Below are positions 9,715 through 18,742 of a stretch of DNA of 64,000 bases, in pieces. Position 1 is the stretch's first letter; every line of letters starts with the position of its first letter. The stretch comes from Deltaproteobacteria bacterium (GTDB lineage Bacteria > UBA10199 > JACPAL01 > GCA-016699445). The notes beneath the pieces are model-generated. The model worked only from the letters and a program-made list of their open reading frames with translations. It was not told the origin of the DNA and did no database searches. The position numbers and the translations under genes were made by a program. Where the stretch lies: contig CP064976.1 in NCBI GenBank assembly GCA_016699445.1, positions 2,046,001-2,110,000 of the forward strand, read 5' to 3'.

Positions 9715-10587
9715 TCAATTCGATTTTACTTGTTGGGGTGCAAAGCTCAAAACTGAGCAAGGCGAATATCGAACCACTTGTTCAGCCACACTACCTAAAA
9801 GAAGATGCTTTGTTCCCTTATATCCGTGCGTATGAATTAAGATTAAATCTGAGCGTAGTTCTTTTGCTTTTTCGCAAATACCCTCAGCGACAGCACCAAT
9901 TCCGACATGAGTATTTACTTTTAATGAAGGGTGTTTATCTGCGTGAAATTTAATCTGCACTTCCGCATTTCCCTTAATGAGATCATAATCAATTGCAGCC
10001 AAGTTTGGTGCTCCTTCTGAAAGCAATCTCATTGTATTAATATAAGGAATCATATGCACAAGATCAAAGGTGACATTTAAGATTTTTGAGATTTCAAAAA
10101 GATGTAGGAAAAGTTCTTCTGTGAAATCATTGAAATCAATAGGTGCTAAAATGCTCTGTGGAAGGTGGTGAAAATCTTCACGAATGACCAGAACAGGAAT
10201 GGGAGAGTATCTTATTGTTTTTTCCGCAACAGATCCCAAAAGCAGACGTGACATTCCAGAATAACCATGTGTTCCCATGATGATCAAATCAAGAGGTTCG
10301 GCTTTGAGAGTTTCAAGAATGATATTTGTGGTATGTCCAAAAAGAATCAGAATCTCTGGTTTCTCAGTACTGATTTCCTGAAAATCTTTTTCAATCTGGC
10401 GTGTCAGGGCATGAGTTGCATCATTGGAAACAGAATCTTTTGAAATGATTTCGAGAAGGTCAGAATCAGGAACCACGTGAATAATTTTTAGCGAGCTGGA
10501 AAAGGCTTTTGCCCAATGAGAGGCTGCTTTGAGAGCTTTTTTGCTGGTTTCTGAAAAGTCGTACAAGACGCCAATTTTATAAAACAT
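9715..10587 (-). CDS. tandem universal stress protein (UspA x2)
   Basis: Two Usp domains lie in one 290-residue chain. Each ends in the ATP-binding signature G-x2-G-x9-G-S: MGTHGYSGMSRLLLGS in the first and HTHGYKGTKHLLLGS in the second. In the second copy the first motif glycine follows HT rather than MG. Such proteins bind ATP and help survival under stress. The start at 10587 has a good GGAGG ribosome-binding site six bases upstream. The gene is divergent from the MFS transporter gene, with 98 bases between them. Confidence 0.9.
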   Translation of the reverse strand: MFYKIGVLYDFSETSKKALKAASHWAKAFSSSLKIIHVVPDSDLLEIISKDSVSNDATHALTRQIEKDFQEISTEKPEILILFGHTTNIILETLKAEPLDLIIMGTHGYSGMSRLLLGSVAEKTIRYSPIPVLVIREDFHHLPQSILAPIDFNDFTEELFLHLFEISKILNVTFDLVHMIPYINTMRLLSEGAPNLAAIDYDLIKGNAEVQIKFHADKHPSLKVNTHVGIGAVAEGICEKAKELRSDLILIHTHGYKGTKHLLLGSVAEQVVRYSPCSVLSFAPQQVKSN

Positions 10588-10685
10588 AAATCCTCCACTA
10601 TTTTAGAGATACACTGTTCGAGTTTTGTGTGTATATGATAGCATAACAGTTTCGTCATCGATAATAGCTTATACCAAAGAAAAAA

Positions 10686-11862
10686 ATGAAGAAGAATGTT
10701 TATCTTTTAGGTCTACTGAGTCTTTTTAATGATATATCTGCAGATATGGTAGCGCCTTTATTGCCAGCCTACTTACTGTCATTAGGGGCGGGTGCTCCAC
10801 TATTGGGAGTCATGGAAGGTTTGGCCAATACCTTATCTCATGTGACGGTATTATTTTCTGGATACTATTCTGATCGTCATCTCAAGACAAAAAAAATCAC
10901 AGTATTGGGGTATCGATTATGTTCGGTTGTGCGTGTTTTGATAGCCTTCCCGCTACTTCCCGTTATCGTTTCAGCTCGATTGTTGGATCGTATTGGGAAG
11001 GGTATTCGAACTGCTCCGAGAGATCGCTTATTGATATCTTCTGTCCCCGAAAAAGAATGGGGAAAAGCTTTTGGTATTCAGAGAGCGTTGGATCATACGG
11101 GTTCTCTGCTGGCACCTTTGATTTCCAGTTTCTTAATTTCAATTTTTGCTTTGAGCTACACAAAGCTTTTTTTTAATAGCGGCCATTCCTTCTTTGATAG
11201 CTGTTCTGATTATTCCTCGCTTGATTCAAGAGGTGAAAGAGCCTTTATCATCAAAGATAATTCCAGAAGCGACTCCTCGTTTGACTTGGAAACATCTCCA
11301 TCCATCTCTAAAAAAATATGTTGGCATTATCTTTCTTTCTTCACTGAGTACACCTTCGGAATTGTTTTTGATTTTTAAGATGCAAAAGCTGGGAGTAACG
11401 CTTGGTGAAGTGCCTATGGTGTGGTTTGTATTAACCCTGTTTACATTGATGGCTTCCTATTTTGGGGGACTAACGGCAGGATGGTTTGGTAAGAGATGGA
11501 CGATTATTTTAGGGTGGTCGATTTTTGCTTTGGTGTATGTCGGATTTGCTTATTCTTATACACTTTCTATTTGTTGGGTGTTGGTCGCTGTTTATGGTGT
11601 TCATCTGGGTCTCATTGAATCTTCAGAACGTGTCATTGCGGCGTCTTTAGTAAACTCTCATCAGCGTGCTTCAGCTATGGGTTGGTATTATTTTGCCTAT
11701 GGAATTGGTGCTTTGCCAGCATCCTTGTTATTTGGTTTTTTTTGGAATCATGTCAGTGACAAGTTTGCTTTTTTATGGAATGCGGGTTTGACGTGTGTGG
11801 CCATAGTTCTTTTTTTAATATGGCTTAATCCCAGGAAAGGCTTGCATGACCTTAGTGCGTAA
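10686..11862 (+). CDS. MFS transporter (one frameshift)
   Basis: A twelve-helix major facilitator protein of the inner membrane. The substrate is unknown. The first frame (to 11378) covers the N-terminal half with the loop LLDRIGKGIRTAPRDRLLI, which is typical of MFS proteins close to YfkL/NRE-type permeases. It breaks at the T8 run at 11169-11176. One T fewer gives KLFLIAAIPSLIAVLIIPRL and joins the frame ending at 11862. The C-terminal half contains GLIESSERVIAASLV and several hydrophobic helices. The last 17 bases overlap the phosphohexomutase gene, so the two are probably co-transcribed. Confidence 0.85.
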
Positions 11863-13241
11863 GATTCACATTGGTGATTCCGGATTTAGGGAGATTTTTG
11901 GAGATGGTTTTACGTTGGAGAAGCTCAATGCGATTATGTTGGCGCTGGCAGAGCTTAAGCCTAGACAAAAAGTCGTTGTTGGTTACGATAATCGTTTTTT
12001 ATCTGAAGAAATTGCCCATCATATTGCCAAAATATTAACAGCACAAAATTGGAATGTCCGAGTGATTTCTGGAACTTTTCCCACACCAGGAGTCGCTACT
12101 CTGGTCAAAGAGTGGCAGCAGGATTTTGGTTTGATGGTCACAGCCAGCCACAATCCTTATTACTATAATGGTGTGAAAATTTTTAATGAAAGTGCGGCGC
12201 TTATTTCCAGACCATTTATTCGTAGTCTAGAGACTTTAGCTGAAGAAAAACTTAACAGCTCTGCGGAAATACCTTTTGAGGTGGGATGGAGAAACTCTGA
12301 TAGTGTTTCATCTTTAGATGCTCGACGGGTTTATTTTGATTCTCTTTTGAAGAATGTTCAAGTGCCTCTGATCCAAAAAAAGAAGTTGCGGGTGGCTTGG
12401 GATGCTTTTGGAGGAACAGATCAGGTATTGTTTCCACTTCTTTTAAAGAAGCTTCAGACTCGTCAATTTGGATTGTGGATGGAACCTGAGCCAACATTTC
12501 ATTTGAGACGTTTGGAACCAGACAAAACATCTCTTAAAAAATTGGGATCTTTGGTCCGTGAGAAAAAAACCATTGTGGGTTTAGCCACTGATGTCGATGG
12601 AGATCGTTTTTCTATTTTAAAAGAAAATGGGTTTTATATTTTGAATAATCAACTCATGAGTCTTTTGACATGGTATCTTTTGGATGTTCGAAAAGAAAAA
12701 GGAAATTTTATCAGACTGTCAGTTGTTCTGAAATGACTCGGGTTGTGGCGCGAGACTTTGGGCAAGTCCTCAAGATTTTTCCAGTGGGATTTCAGTTGAT
12801 GGGAGAATCGATGCAAAAGATAAAACGGCTCTTCTAGCCATGGAAGAGACAGGCGGCTTGGCCTATGGCCCTCATTTGCCGTTTAAAGATGGATTTATGG
12901 CTCATTTGCTTGTTTTGGAAATGTTGGCTCAAACAGGAAAAACTTTGAGTGTATTGTATCAAGACCTTTCCAAAAAGTATGGAAAGTATTATTACGATCG
13001 GGTTGATTTTCGTTGTGATTCAGAAGAAGAAATCAAACAATGGCTTTCCGTTTCTCTTTGGGAAAAATGCTTGTCTGAGAAAGTGGTTTCTCATGACGAG
13101 TTAGACGGTGAAAAATGGTATTTTGAATCGGGAAGTTGGGTGCTGATTCGACGATCAAAAACAGAACCTCTTCTTAGAATTTATTTTGAAAGTAGGAATT
13201 TGAAATTTGTTAAAAAAATTAAAGAACTATTAAACTCATAA
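11846..13241 (+). CDS. alpha-D-phosphohexomutase (phosphoglucomutase/phosphomannomutase), two frameshifts
   Basis: An enzyme that moves phosphate between C1 and C6 of hexoses. FRE at the start, the phosphoserine loop MVTASHNPYYYNGVKI, the metal-binding loop ATDVDGDRFSIL, the EETGG sugar-binding motif near 12843 and the phosphate-binding end RRSKTEPLLRIYFESR are all present. Motif order and spacing are normal. The frame breaks near 12712-12720, after FIR, where one missing base restores TVSCSEMTRVVARD. It breaks again at the AAAA run near 12812, where a missing A restores MQKDKTALLAMEETGG. A second, unrelated copy of the family lies at 58690-60150. Confidence 0.88.
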
Positions 13242-13250
13242 GGAGTGACC

Positions 13251-14441
13251 ATGAAGTGGAAAAGTTTATTTTTGAGCCTGATGTTTTTAATGACAATGCT
13301 TCCTCTCAGAGTAAAAGCCCAGGATCTTAAGCCTGCTATGCATCGAAATTATCAGGCCCTGATTGAGTTACAGCCTTATGTCGCAGATCCTGCACGATTT
13401 AAAGCTCGGGAAAATTATTCTGAAATCAGTACATTAATTGCTCAGTTGGCGGGGATTGCGGATGTTTTGCCTCAAATGATGGAAGATAAGCCAGGAATGA
13501 TGATTATTGGTAAAGTGTATGCTGACTATCTCAATGACATTCAAAGAGGATTTAAGAATGGCCCAACTCCTTATGTGAGAAATAAAATCAGGACAGCTAC
13601 CAGTTTTTGTTTTGAATGTCATAGTACACTTGCCACTACAAAAAATTACAAAAGTGCTGAAAAGAAAGTTCAAAACTGGAATTTAACACCTCACCAGTTA
13701 GCCGATTTTTATGCGGCAACAAGACAGTTTGATAAAGCAATGAAGTCTTATGAGTTTGTTTTAATGGCCTCATCATCTGAGAATCTTGAAGGAGAAGATG
13801 TTTCCGATGTGGCCCGTGCTCTTAAAAATGCTTTAAGTTTGGCTATTCGTGTAAAGAGAGATCCTGATCAGGCCTTGAAACTTCTTTCTCTGGTTTCTTC
13901 TCGAGAGGATCTTCCAGCTTTTTTTGCGGCACAGATAAAACAATGGAAAAAAGATGTACTTGAATTGAAAAAAGAAAAAAAACTTTCAGAGACTGCCGAT
14001 GCTAAAGTTTGGCTGGATCGAGCTTTATATTTGATTGCTCGTGGTAAAAAGATGCAGACCTATGAGGCTGATCACGTGGCGGATATTACATATCTTCATG
14101 CTATCAATTATATACATGAAGCCTTGAAGCGCGAAAATAATAGTGAGTTGCGCTCTCAGGCCTATGCCATGTTGGGAACAGCGTATGCTGTTTTGGAAGA
14201 TCCTTTGTTGTGGACATTGGATACTGTCTATTTTGAGGCTTGTGTCAGAGAAGTCCCTCATACAGCTCTCGCAAGACAGTGCTTTGATCATTATGCTCAA
14301 GAAATGTATTTTGGATTTTCTGGGAGTGCTGGTCTCGAGTTGCCCCCAGAAGATGCTGCTAAACTTAAAGAACTGCAAAATCTGGCTGAGTCAGAAAGAA
14401 TGAATATTTCAAAAAAGAAAGGACAGAAGAATGAAAAATAA
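13251..14441 (+). CDS. exported CXXCH protein with helical repeat C-terminus
   Basis: A 396-residue secreted protein. ATG 13251 follows AAGGAG with good spacing and encodes a signal peptide ending VKA-QD. Residues 24-130 look like a four-helix cytochrome c'/c556-type domain with the haem site CFECH at residues 120-124. Residues 140-380 are helical and tetratricopeptide-like (AATRQFDKAMKSYEF, HEALKRENNSELRSQAYAML). It is the first of three adjacent genes that each place one CXXCH motif in the same kind of helix. The domain type is inference. The haem motif is seen directly. Confidence 0.75.
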   Translation: MKWKSLFLSLMFLMTMLPLRVKAQDLKPAMHRNYQALIELQPYVADPARFKARENYSEISTLIAQLAGIADVLPQMMEDKPGMMIIGKVYADYLNDIQRGFKNGPTPYVRNKIRTATSFCFECHSTLATTKNYKSAEKKVQNWNLTPHQLADFYAATRQFDKAMKSYEFVLMASSSENLEGEDVSDVARALKNALSLAIRVKRDPDQALKLLSLVSSREDLPAFFAAQIKQWKKDVLELKKEKKLSETADAKVWLDRALYLIARGKKMQTYEADHVADITYLHAINYIHEALKRENNSELRSQAYAMLGTAYAVLEDPLLWTLDTVYFEACVREVPHTALARQCFDHYAQEMYFGFSGSAGLELPPEDAAKLKELQNLAESERMNISKKKGQKNEK

Positions 14442-14883
14442 AAACTTTTTACTGGTTATCTTCACTCTAACAATTTGTTTGGCTTTAAATGCTCAAGCAA
14501 AAAAGAAAAGTGTTTTGCCACCACATCCCATAGCTCCTGATAATAACGGTGTGATTTTGCTTAAGGATGAAATGCAGGTGATGAAGAAGAACTATCAGGA
14601 TATTGAGAAAAGTCTTGAGTCTGCAAATCCTGATTATGAGGTGATGTTGCAATCACTCAATCGTCTTGAAGGGGCATCCCAATTGATTTTAAAAATAAAC
14701 ACAGATCCTCAGTTTGCAAAAACATTTCAAAGATTTCAAAAAGATCTTTCTCGTTTGCATCGAAATGCTTTGGAGAAAAATCGTTCAGGAGTTGAGGATG
14801 GTTTAAATGATCTTTTTCAAAATTGTTTTAGTTGTCATCTGACTCACGTGACTGTTCAGGGTAAAATGAAGGAGGGTTTGTGA
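14431..14883 (+). CDS. small exported cytochrome c'-like protein
   Basis: A 150-residue protein with signal peptide (LLVIFTLTICLALNAQA) and a single haem-binding CFSCH at about residues 132-136, close to the C-terminus. A C-terminal CXXCH in a helical protein is the hallmark of cytochromes c' and c556. The start overlaps the end of the previous gene by 11 bases and its end overlaps the next gene by four, so the three are translated as one unit. Confidence 0.72.
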   Translation: MKNKNFLLVIFTLTICLALNAQAKKKSVLPPHPIAPDNNGVILLKDEMQVMKKNYQDIEKSLESANPDYEVMLQSLNRLEGASQLILKINTDPQFAKTFQRFQKDLSRLHRNALEKNRSGVEDGLNDLFQNCFSCHLTHVTVQGKMKEGL

Positions 14884-15284
14884 AAAAATATTTAGTTTTG
14901 TTTTTATTGGTGACAAGTCCTCTAATGGCTTATTCAGCTAAAAAGGAAATGAAAATAAATAGAGATCCCAATCTCATAAAAATTCGCCAACAAATGAGTC
15001 GAATGGAAAGTAATTATTTTAATCTCGAAATTTTAGCGAATTCAAAAGTTCTTAATTTTGATGAGGTGAATCGCACCTTGGAAGATATGGAAGATATGGC
15101 TCGCAAAATGAGAGCCTCCTCAGCCCGCAAAGAGTTGGACCAATCCCTTAAAGATCTTTCGAAGCAAATTGGTGATTTGAAAAAAGAGGTAAAACAGGAA
15201 GATCCTATTCATTTAAGAAAGGGTATTGATGAGATTTATCAGTCCTGTTTTCGATGTCACTCCCTCCACGCTTCAGGAAAATAA
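14880..15284 (+). CDS. small exported cytochrome c'-like protein
   Basis: A 134-residue relative of the preceding gene, starting at GTG 14880, which overlaps the upstream stop (GTGA) and has GGAGG just before it. It has a signal peptide (VLFLLVTSPLMAYSA), several amphipathic helices and a C-terminal CFRCH at about residues 123-127. It is likely periplasmic. Its partners are unknown. The nearest respiratory genes begin 3.5 kb downstream. Confidence 0.72.
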   Translation: MKKYLVLFLLVTSPLMAYSAKKEMKINRDPNLIKIRQQMSRMESNYFNLEILANSKVLNFDEVNRTLEDMEDMARKMRASSARKELDQSLKDLSKQIGDLKKEVKQEDPIHLRKGIDEIYQSCFRCHSLHASGK

Positions 15285-15299
15285 GTCTAAGGCCTCTTT

Positions 15300-16655
15300 A
15301 TGGAGATTCAATTTATAGGCGCGACAGGGACTGTGACTGGATCCAAATATCTTCTGACACATCAGCATAGAAAATATTTGGTGGACTGTGGTCTCTTTCA
15401 AGGTTTGAAAGTTTTGCGTCTTCGAAATTGGAATCCTTTACCTTTTAATTCCAAAGAGATTGCTCATGTGATTCTTACACATGCACACATCGACCATAGT
15501 GGCTTTTTGCCATTACTGGTGAAAGAGGGGTTTTCTGGTCGTATTTTTTCTACTGAAGAAACCAATCGTCTCTGTCAGATATTATTGCCTGATGCTGGGC
15601 ATTTGCAGGAAGAAGATGCTCTCTTTGCCAATCGTCATAAATTTTCTAAACATCATCCCGCACTCCCTCTTTATACAGAAGAGGATGCCCGTGAATCGCT
15701 AAAATTTTTTAAATCTATTGAGTGGAATCGTCTGATGGCTTTGGAAAAGGATGTTTCGTTTCAATTTCTTCGAGCAGGTCATATCTTAGGAGCTTCGATG
15801 ATAGAACTCCATATTCAGGGACAAAAAATACTGTTTTCTGGAGATCTGGGCCGTTTGCACAACTTGATGATGCCACCTCCTGTGACTCCAGAAGCCGTTG
15901 ATTATCTTATTTTAGAATCAACCTACGGTGATCGAACCCATCCCAAAGAAGATCCTTTGTCTACTATGAAAGAGATGATTCTGAGAGTATTTGGTCGGGG
16001 TGGTACAATGTTGATTCCGGCTTTTGCTGTGGGAAGAGCTCAGGAAATTCTGTATCTCATCAGTCGTCTTAAAAAAGAAAAGTCAATTCCGGATATCCCT
16101 GTTTATCTCAATAGTCCTATGGCTATTGAGGCAACGAGAGTGACAGAAGAGTTTGCTCATGAATACTCGATTACCTTGGAAGAAATTCAACAGATGAAAA
16201 GTGTTGCTCGTTTTGTCACCAGCGTTGAAGAATCAAAACGACTTAATGAACTCTCAAGTCCTTCTATCATTATTTCAGCTTCAGGCATGATGACTGGAGG
16301 ACGTGTCTTGCATCATTTAAAGTCTTTGGCTCCTGATCCTAAAAATATGATTCTCTTTGTGGGTTTTCAATCAGCAGGTACTCGTGGAGAAGCCCTTATT
16401 AAGGGGGCAGACCATGTGAAGGTCCATGGTATCCAGATTCCTGTACGTGCTGAAATTCAAACAATGGAAACTTTGTCAGCTCATGCCGATGCTGACGAAA
16501 TTATGGCTTGGCTGGGAAAGTTTTCAAAAGCTCCAAAAAAAGTTTTTATCACTCACGGTGAGCCTTTGGCTAGTGAAGCTCTGAGAAAAAGGATTCAGGA
16601 GGAATTGCGCTGGAATTGTCATATTCCGGATTATTTAGAAAAATTTACACTGTGA
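15300..16655 (+). CDS. metallo-beta-lactamase/beta-CASP RNA nuclease
   Basis: A 451-residue enzyme of the CPSF73/beta-CASP family, acting on RNA in the cytoplasm. Metal ligands lie in HAHIDHSGFLP and in FSGDLGR. The beta-CASP insert contains LILESTYGDRTH, then MLIPAFAVGRAQEIL. The C-terminal motifs are SGMMTGGRV and LSAHADADEIMAW, with a final histidine in ITHGEP. The fold and length are complete. The stop codon overlaps the GTG start of the phosphorylase gene, so translation is coupled. Confidence 0.9.
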   Translation: MEIQFIGATGTVTGSKYLLTHQHRKYLVDCGLFQGLKVLRLRNWNPLPFNSKEIAHVILTHAHIDHSGFLPLLVKEGFSGRIFSTEETNRLCQILLPDAGHLQEEDALFANRHKFSKHHPALPLYTEEDARESLKFFKSIEWNRLMALEKDVSFQFLRAGHILGASMIELHIQGQKILFSGDLGRLHNLMMPPPVTPEAVDYLILESTYGDRTHPKEDPLSTMKEMILRVFGRGGTMLIPAFAVGRAQEILYLISRLKKEKSIPDIPVYLNSPMAIEATRVTEEFAHEYSITLEEIQQMKSVARFVTSVEESKRLNELSSPSIIISASGMMTGGRVLHHLKSLAPDPKNMILFVGFQSAGTRGEALIKGADHVKVHGIQIPVRAEIQTMETLSAHADADEIMAWLGKFSKAPKKVFITHGEPLASEALRKRIQEELRWNCHIPDYLEKFTL

Positions 16656-17917
16656 AAAAACACTTTTCAAATTCAAACATTAATCTGCACCTGCCGTCTC
16701 CACCTTCGATGGATTTTGTGAGAAAAAAATTGGAAGGAAAAGTTTTTTCAGCCCAGGAAATTTTTCAGATAGTGACTGATATTGCAGATCATCGCTATTC
16801 GGATATTGAATTAACTACTTTTGTGGTGGCTTGTTTCGGCCGCAATCTCTGTGAAAAAGAAATTCTTTTTTTAACCCAAGCCATGATCAAGACTGGAGTG
16901 ACGCTTAATTGGAAGCTTCCGATTGTTTTGGATAAACATTCCATAGGAGGGGTTCCTGGCAATCGCACAACTATGATCGTGGTGCCTATTGTGGCTTCTT
17001 ATGGATTACCTATTCCAAAAACATCATCACGGGCGATCACCTCTCCTTCGGGTACAGCAGATACGATGGAGTCTGTGACTAATGTTTTGCTCTCAATGAA
17101 TGAGATGAAACGTATTGTAGCAAAAGAGAATGGCTGTTTGGCTTGGGGTGGTGCTTTGAGTCTGGCGCCGGTGGATGATATAATTATTTCTGTCGAAAAG
17201 CCTTTGTCACTCGATTCAGAAGGGCAGATGGTGGCGTCGATTCTTTCCAAGAAAAAAGCGGCAGGTGCAACACATGTATTGATTGATATGCCTTTTGGGC
17301 CTCAGGCCAAAGTCAAAAGTCGAAAAGAAGCTCTACATTTGAAGGGTCTCTTTGAACGTATCGGGAAAAAAATTGGTCTGCATGTTTTTGTCGAAATATC
17401 TTATGGTCGTCAGCCGATAGGTTATGGCATTGGTCCTGTTTTAGAAGCTCAAGATGTATTAAAAGTTTTGAAATGCCAAGTAGATGCTCCAAAGGATTTG
17501 AGAGATAAATCGCTCTTTTTAGCAGGTCAATTAATTGAGATTGGGAGCGGCTTAAAAAAAGGGCATGGTATTAAAATAGCTCGTGAGATTTTGGATTCTG
17601 GAGCCGCATATCAAAAGTTTATCAAAATTGCTAAAATGCAGGGTCATCTTAAAAAGCTCAGACGAGGTTCTTATCGCTACCAAGTGATAGCTAGACAGGA
17701 TGGTTGTGTACGTTCCATTCATAATCAAAAAATTGCCCGCTTGGCCCGTCTTGCGGGTGCCCCTGCAGATCAAGGTGCTGGTGTGCTCTTACATTTAAAG
17801 CTTGGGCAACGTTTTCATGAAGGTGATATCTTGTTTGAGATATTTTCTGAGAATAAAAAGCATCTATCTGATGCGAAAAAATATGCTGATGAAAATTTTG
17901 ATATTTTGACGGGCTAA
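16652..17917 (+). CDS. thymidine/AMP phosphorylase family protein
   Basis: A glycosyltransferase-fold phosphorylase of 421 residues if started at GTG 16652, which overlaps the upstream TGA (GTGA). An ATG at 16616 lies inside the preceding gene and is less likely. Motifs are DKHSIGGVPGNRTT (phosphate loop), PKTSSRAITSPSGTADTMES (substrate loop), and a C-terminal barrel-hinge domain (LGQRFHEGDILFEIF). The SSRAITSPSGTADTME form is close to archaeal-type AMP phosphorylases rather than E. coli DeoA. Either activity would cleave a nucleoside or NMP with phosphate. The exact substrate is not settled by sequence. Confidence 0.82.
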   Translation: MKKHFSNSNINLHLPSPPSMDFVRKKLEGKVFSAQEIFQIVTDIADHRYSDIELTTFVVACFGRNLCEKEILFLTQAMIKTGVTLNWKLPIVLDKHSIGGVPGNRTTMIVVPIVASYGLPIPKTSSRAITSPSGTADTMESVTNVLLSMNEMKRIVAKENGCLAWGGALSLAPVDDIIISVEKPLSLDSEGQMVASILSKKKAAGATHVLIDMPFGPQAKVKSRKEALHLKGLFERIGKKIGLHVFVEISYGRQPIGYGIGPVLEAQDVLKVLKCQVDAPKDLRDKSLFLAGQLIEIGSGLKKGHGIKIAREILDSGAAYQKFIKIAKMQGHLKKLRRGSYRYQVIARQDGCVRSIHNQKIARLARLAGAPADQGAGVLLHLKLGQRFHEGDILFEIFSENKKHLSDAKKYADENFDILTG

Positions 17918-17942
17918 TAGAAAGAATGAGTATGACGGAAAG

Positions 17943-18212
17943 TTATTTTTGAAGAAGAGAGAGATCTTTTTCCATCTGCTGAACTCTCTGGATTTGATCG
18001 CGGTATTTCTGCTTCAATTTTGCAGGAATTTTAAAGCCTGATAACAACAAGAAAACAGCAGCAGGAAGATGGAACATCATCATAAACTCAGGGTGATTCC
18101 AGATACGTTTGACAGCAATTCCTGCAAATACGAGAAAGAAAAAAAGGAAGAAGTAAAACCATCCAAGCTTTTGTTCGGTAGTGAATTTTACGCGCGTTTT
18201 TTCTTGTACCAT
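17943..18212 (-). CDS. small membrane protein, two helices
   Basis: An 89-residue protein with two hydrophobic segments (about residues 16-33 and 44-62) and a charged, helical C-terminus (KQKYRDQIQRVQQMEKDL). No family is recognised. The start lies inside the end of the upstream gene (25-base overlap), so it belongs to the same small operon divergent from the cbb3 oxidase genes. A role in oxidase assembly or redox membrane biology is only an inference from position. Confidence 0.6.
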   Translation of the reverse strand: MVQEKTRVKFTTEQKLGWFYFFLFFFLVFAGIAVKRIWNHPEFMMMFHLPAAVFLLLSGFKIPAKLKQKYRDQIQRVQQMEKDLSLLQK

Positions 18213-18541
18213 AAAATAAGTCCTCCTGCGGCTATGGCTAAGGTCAGCATGAAAAAGCCAAATTCGATCGAAAAGTTTAAAAATTTTTGTTCAGCTACAT
18301 GAAAGGGGAGTCTGATTTGCTCACTTCCAGATTTAATTTGAGCTTCATAATTTCCAGGATGTTCAATCCAGAAAGTGCCTCTTAAATGTGAATCCAGCGG
18401 TGCCGTTTCGACAAAAAAAGGCTGAAGTGGTGATTGGGGTTCTGTAGGGACTATTTGAATTTTTGCTGAAGTTGTTCCTGTAATATCTATATAGATGGGA
18501 AGAAGTGATCTGATGTTGTTTGGAGAAAGTGTTGCTTGCAT
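18188..18541 (-). CDS. FixH/YtkA-like membrane-anchored protein
   Basis: A 117-residue protein with a beta-sandwich-like first part (IYIDITGTTSAKIQIVP, APLDSHLRGTFWIEHPGNYE) and one C-terminal membrane helix followed by KKKR. The arrangement recalls FixH/YtkA-type copper or oxidase-assembly factors. The similarity is weak and judged by eye. It stands next to, and is divergent from, cbb3 oxidase genes, which supports this reading. No strong ribosome-binding site precedes ATG 18541. Confidence 0.5.
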   Translation of the reverse strand: MQATLSPNNIRSLLPIYIDITGTTSAKIQIVPTEPQSPLQPFFVETAPLDSHLRGTFWIEHPGNYEAQIKSGSEQIRLPFHVAEQKFLNFSIEFGFFMLTLAIAAGGLILWYKKKRA

Positions 18542-18544
18542 AGT

Positions 18545-18655
18545 TTATGATTTCTTTTTTTTCTTGGTATACCAAACAACAACACCGATGCCGATAACAA
18601 CGCTAAGTTCCATTATATGAATCATCCATTCAAAAATTGTATTGTCTTCAAGCAT
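18545..18655 (-). CDS. 36-residue membrane protein
   Basis: A short frame below usual cut-offs. ATG 18655 is preceded by GGAG at a good distance. The product begins MLEDNTIFEWMIH, has one hydrophobic helix (LSVVIGIGVVVWY) and ends in KKKKKS. The stop is four bases before the next start in the operon. It looks like a tiny accessory subunit of the kind found around cbb3 oxidases (CcoS/CcoQ size). This role is inference from size and place. Confidence 0.55.
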   Translation of the reverse strand: MLEDNTIFEWMIHIMELSVVIGIGVVVWYTKKKKKS

Positions 18656-18689
18656 AAGTTTCTCCGAAACCAAAAAAAAAATTTAAAAT

Positions 18690-18703
18690 ATGATAAAGAT
18701 CAT
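18690..18703. promoter_or_regulatory. FNR/CRP-family-like operator upstream of the cbb3 genes
   Basis: ATGATAAAGATCAT is a perfect inverted repeat (ATGAT-N4-ATCAT). The FNR consensus is TTGAT-N4-ATCAA, so each half matches four of five bases. It lies 39 bases before the ATG of the first cytochrome gene and about 35 bases from the divergent small membrane gene, a position suited to controlling either side. Confidence 0.5.
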
Positions 18704-18742
18704 GTGACAAAAAAACTTTTTTACTGTACAGCGCCGCCCACT

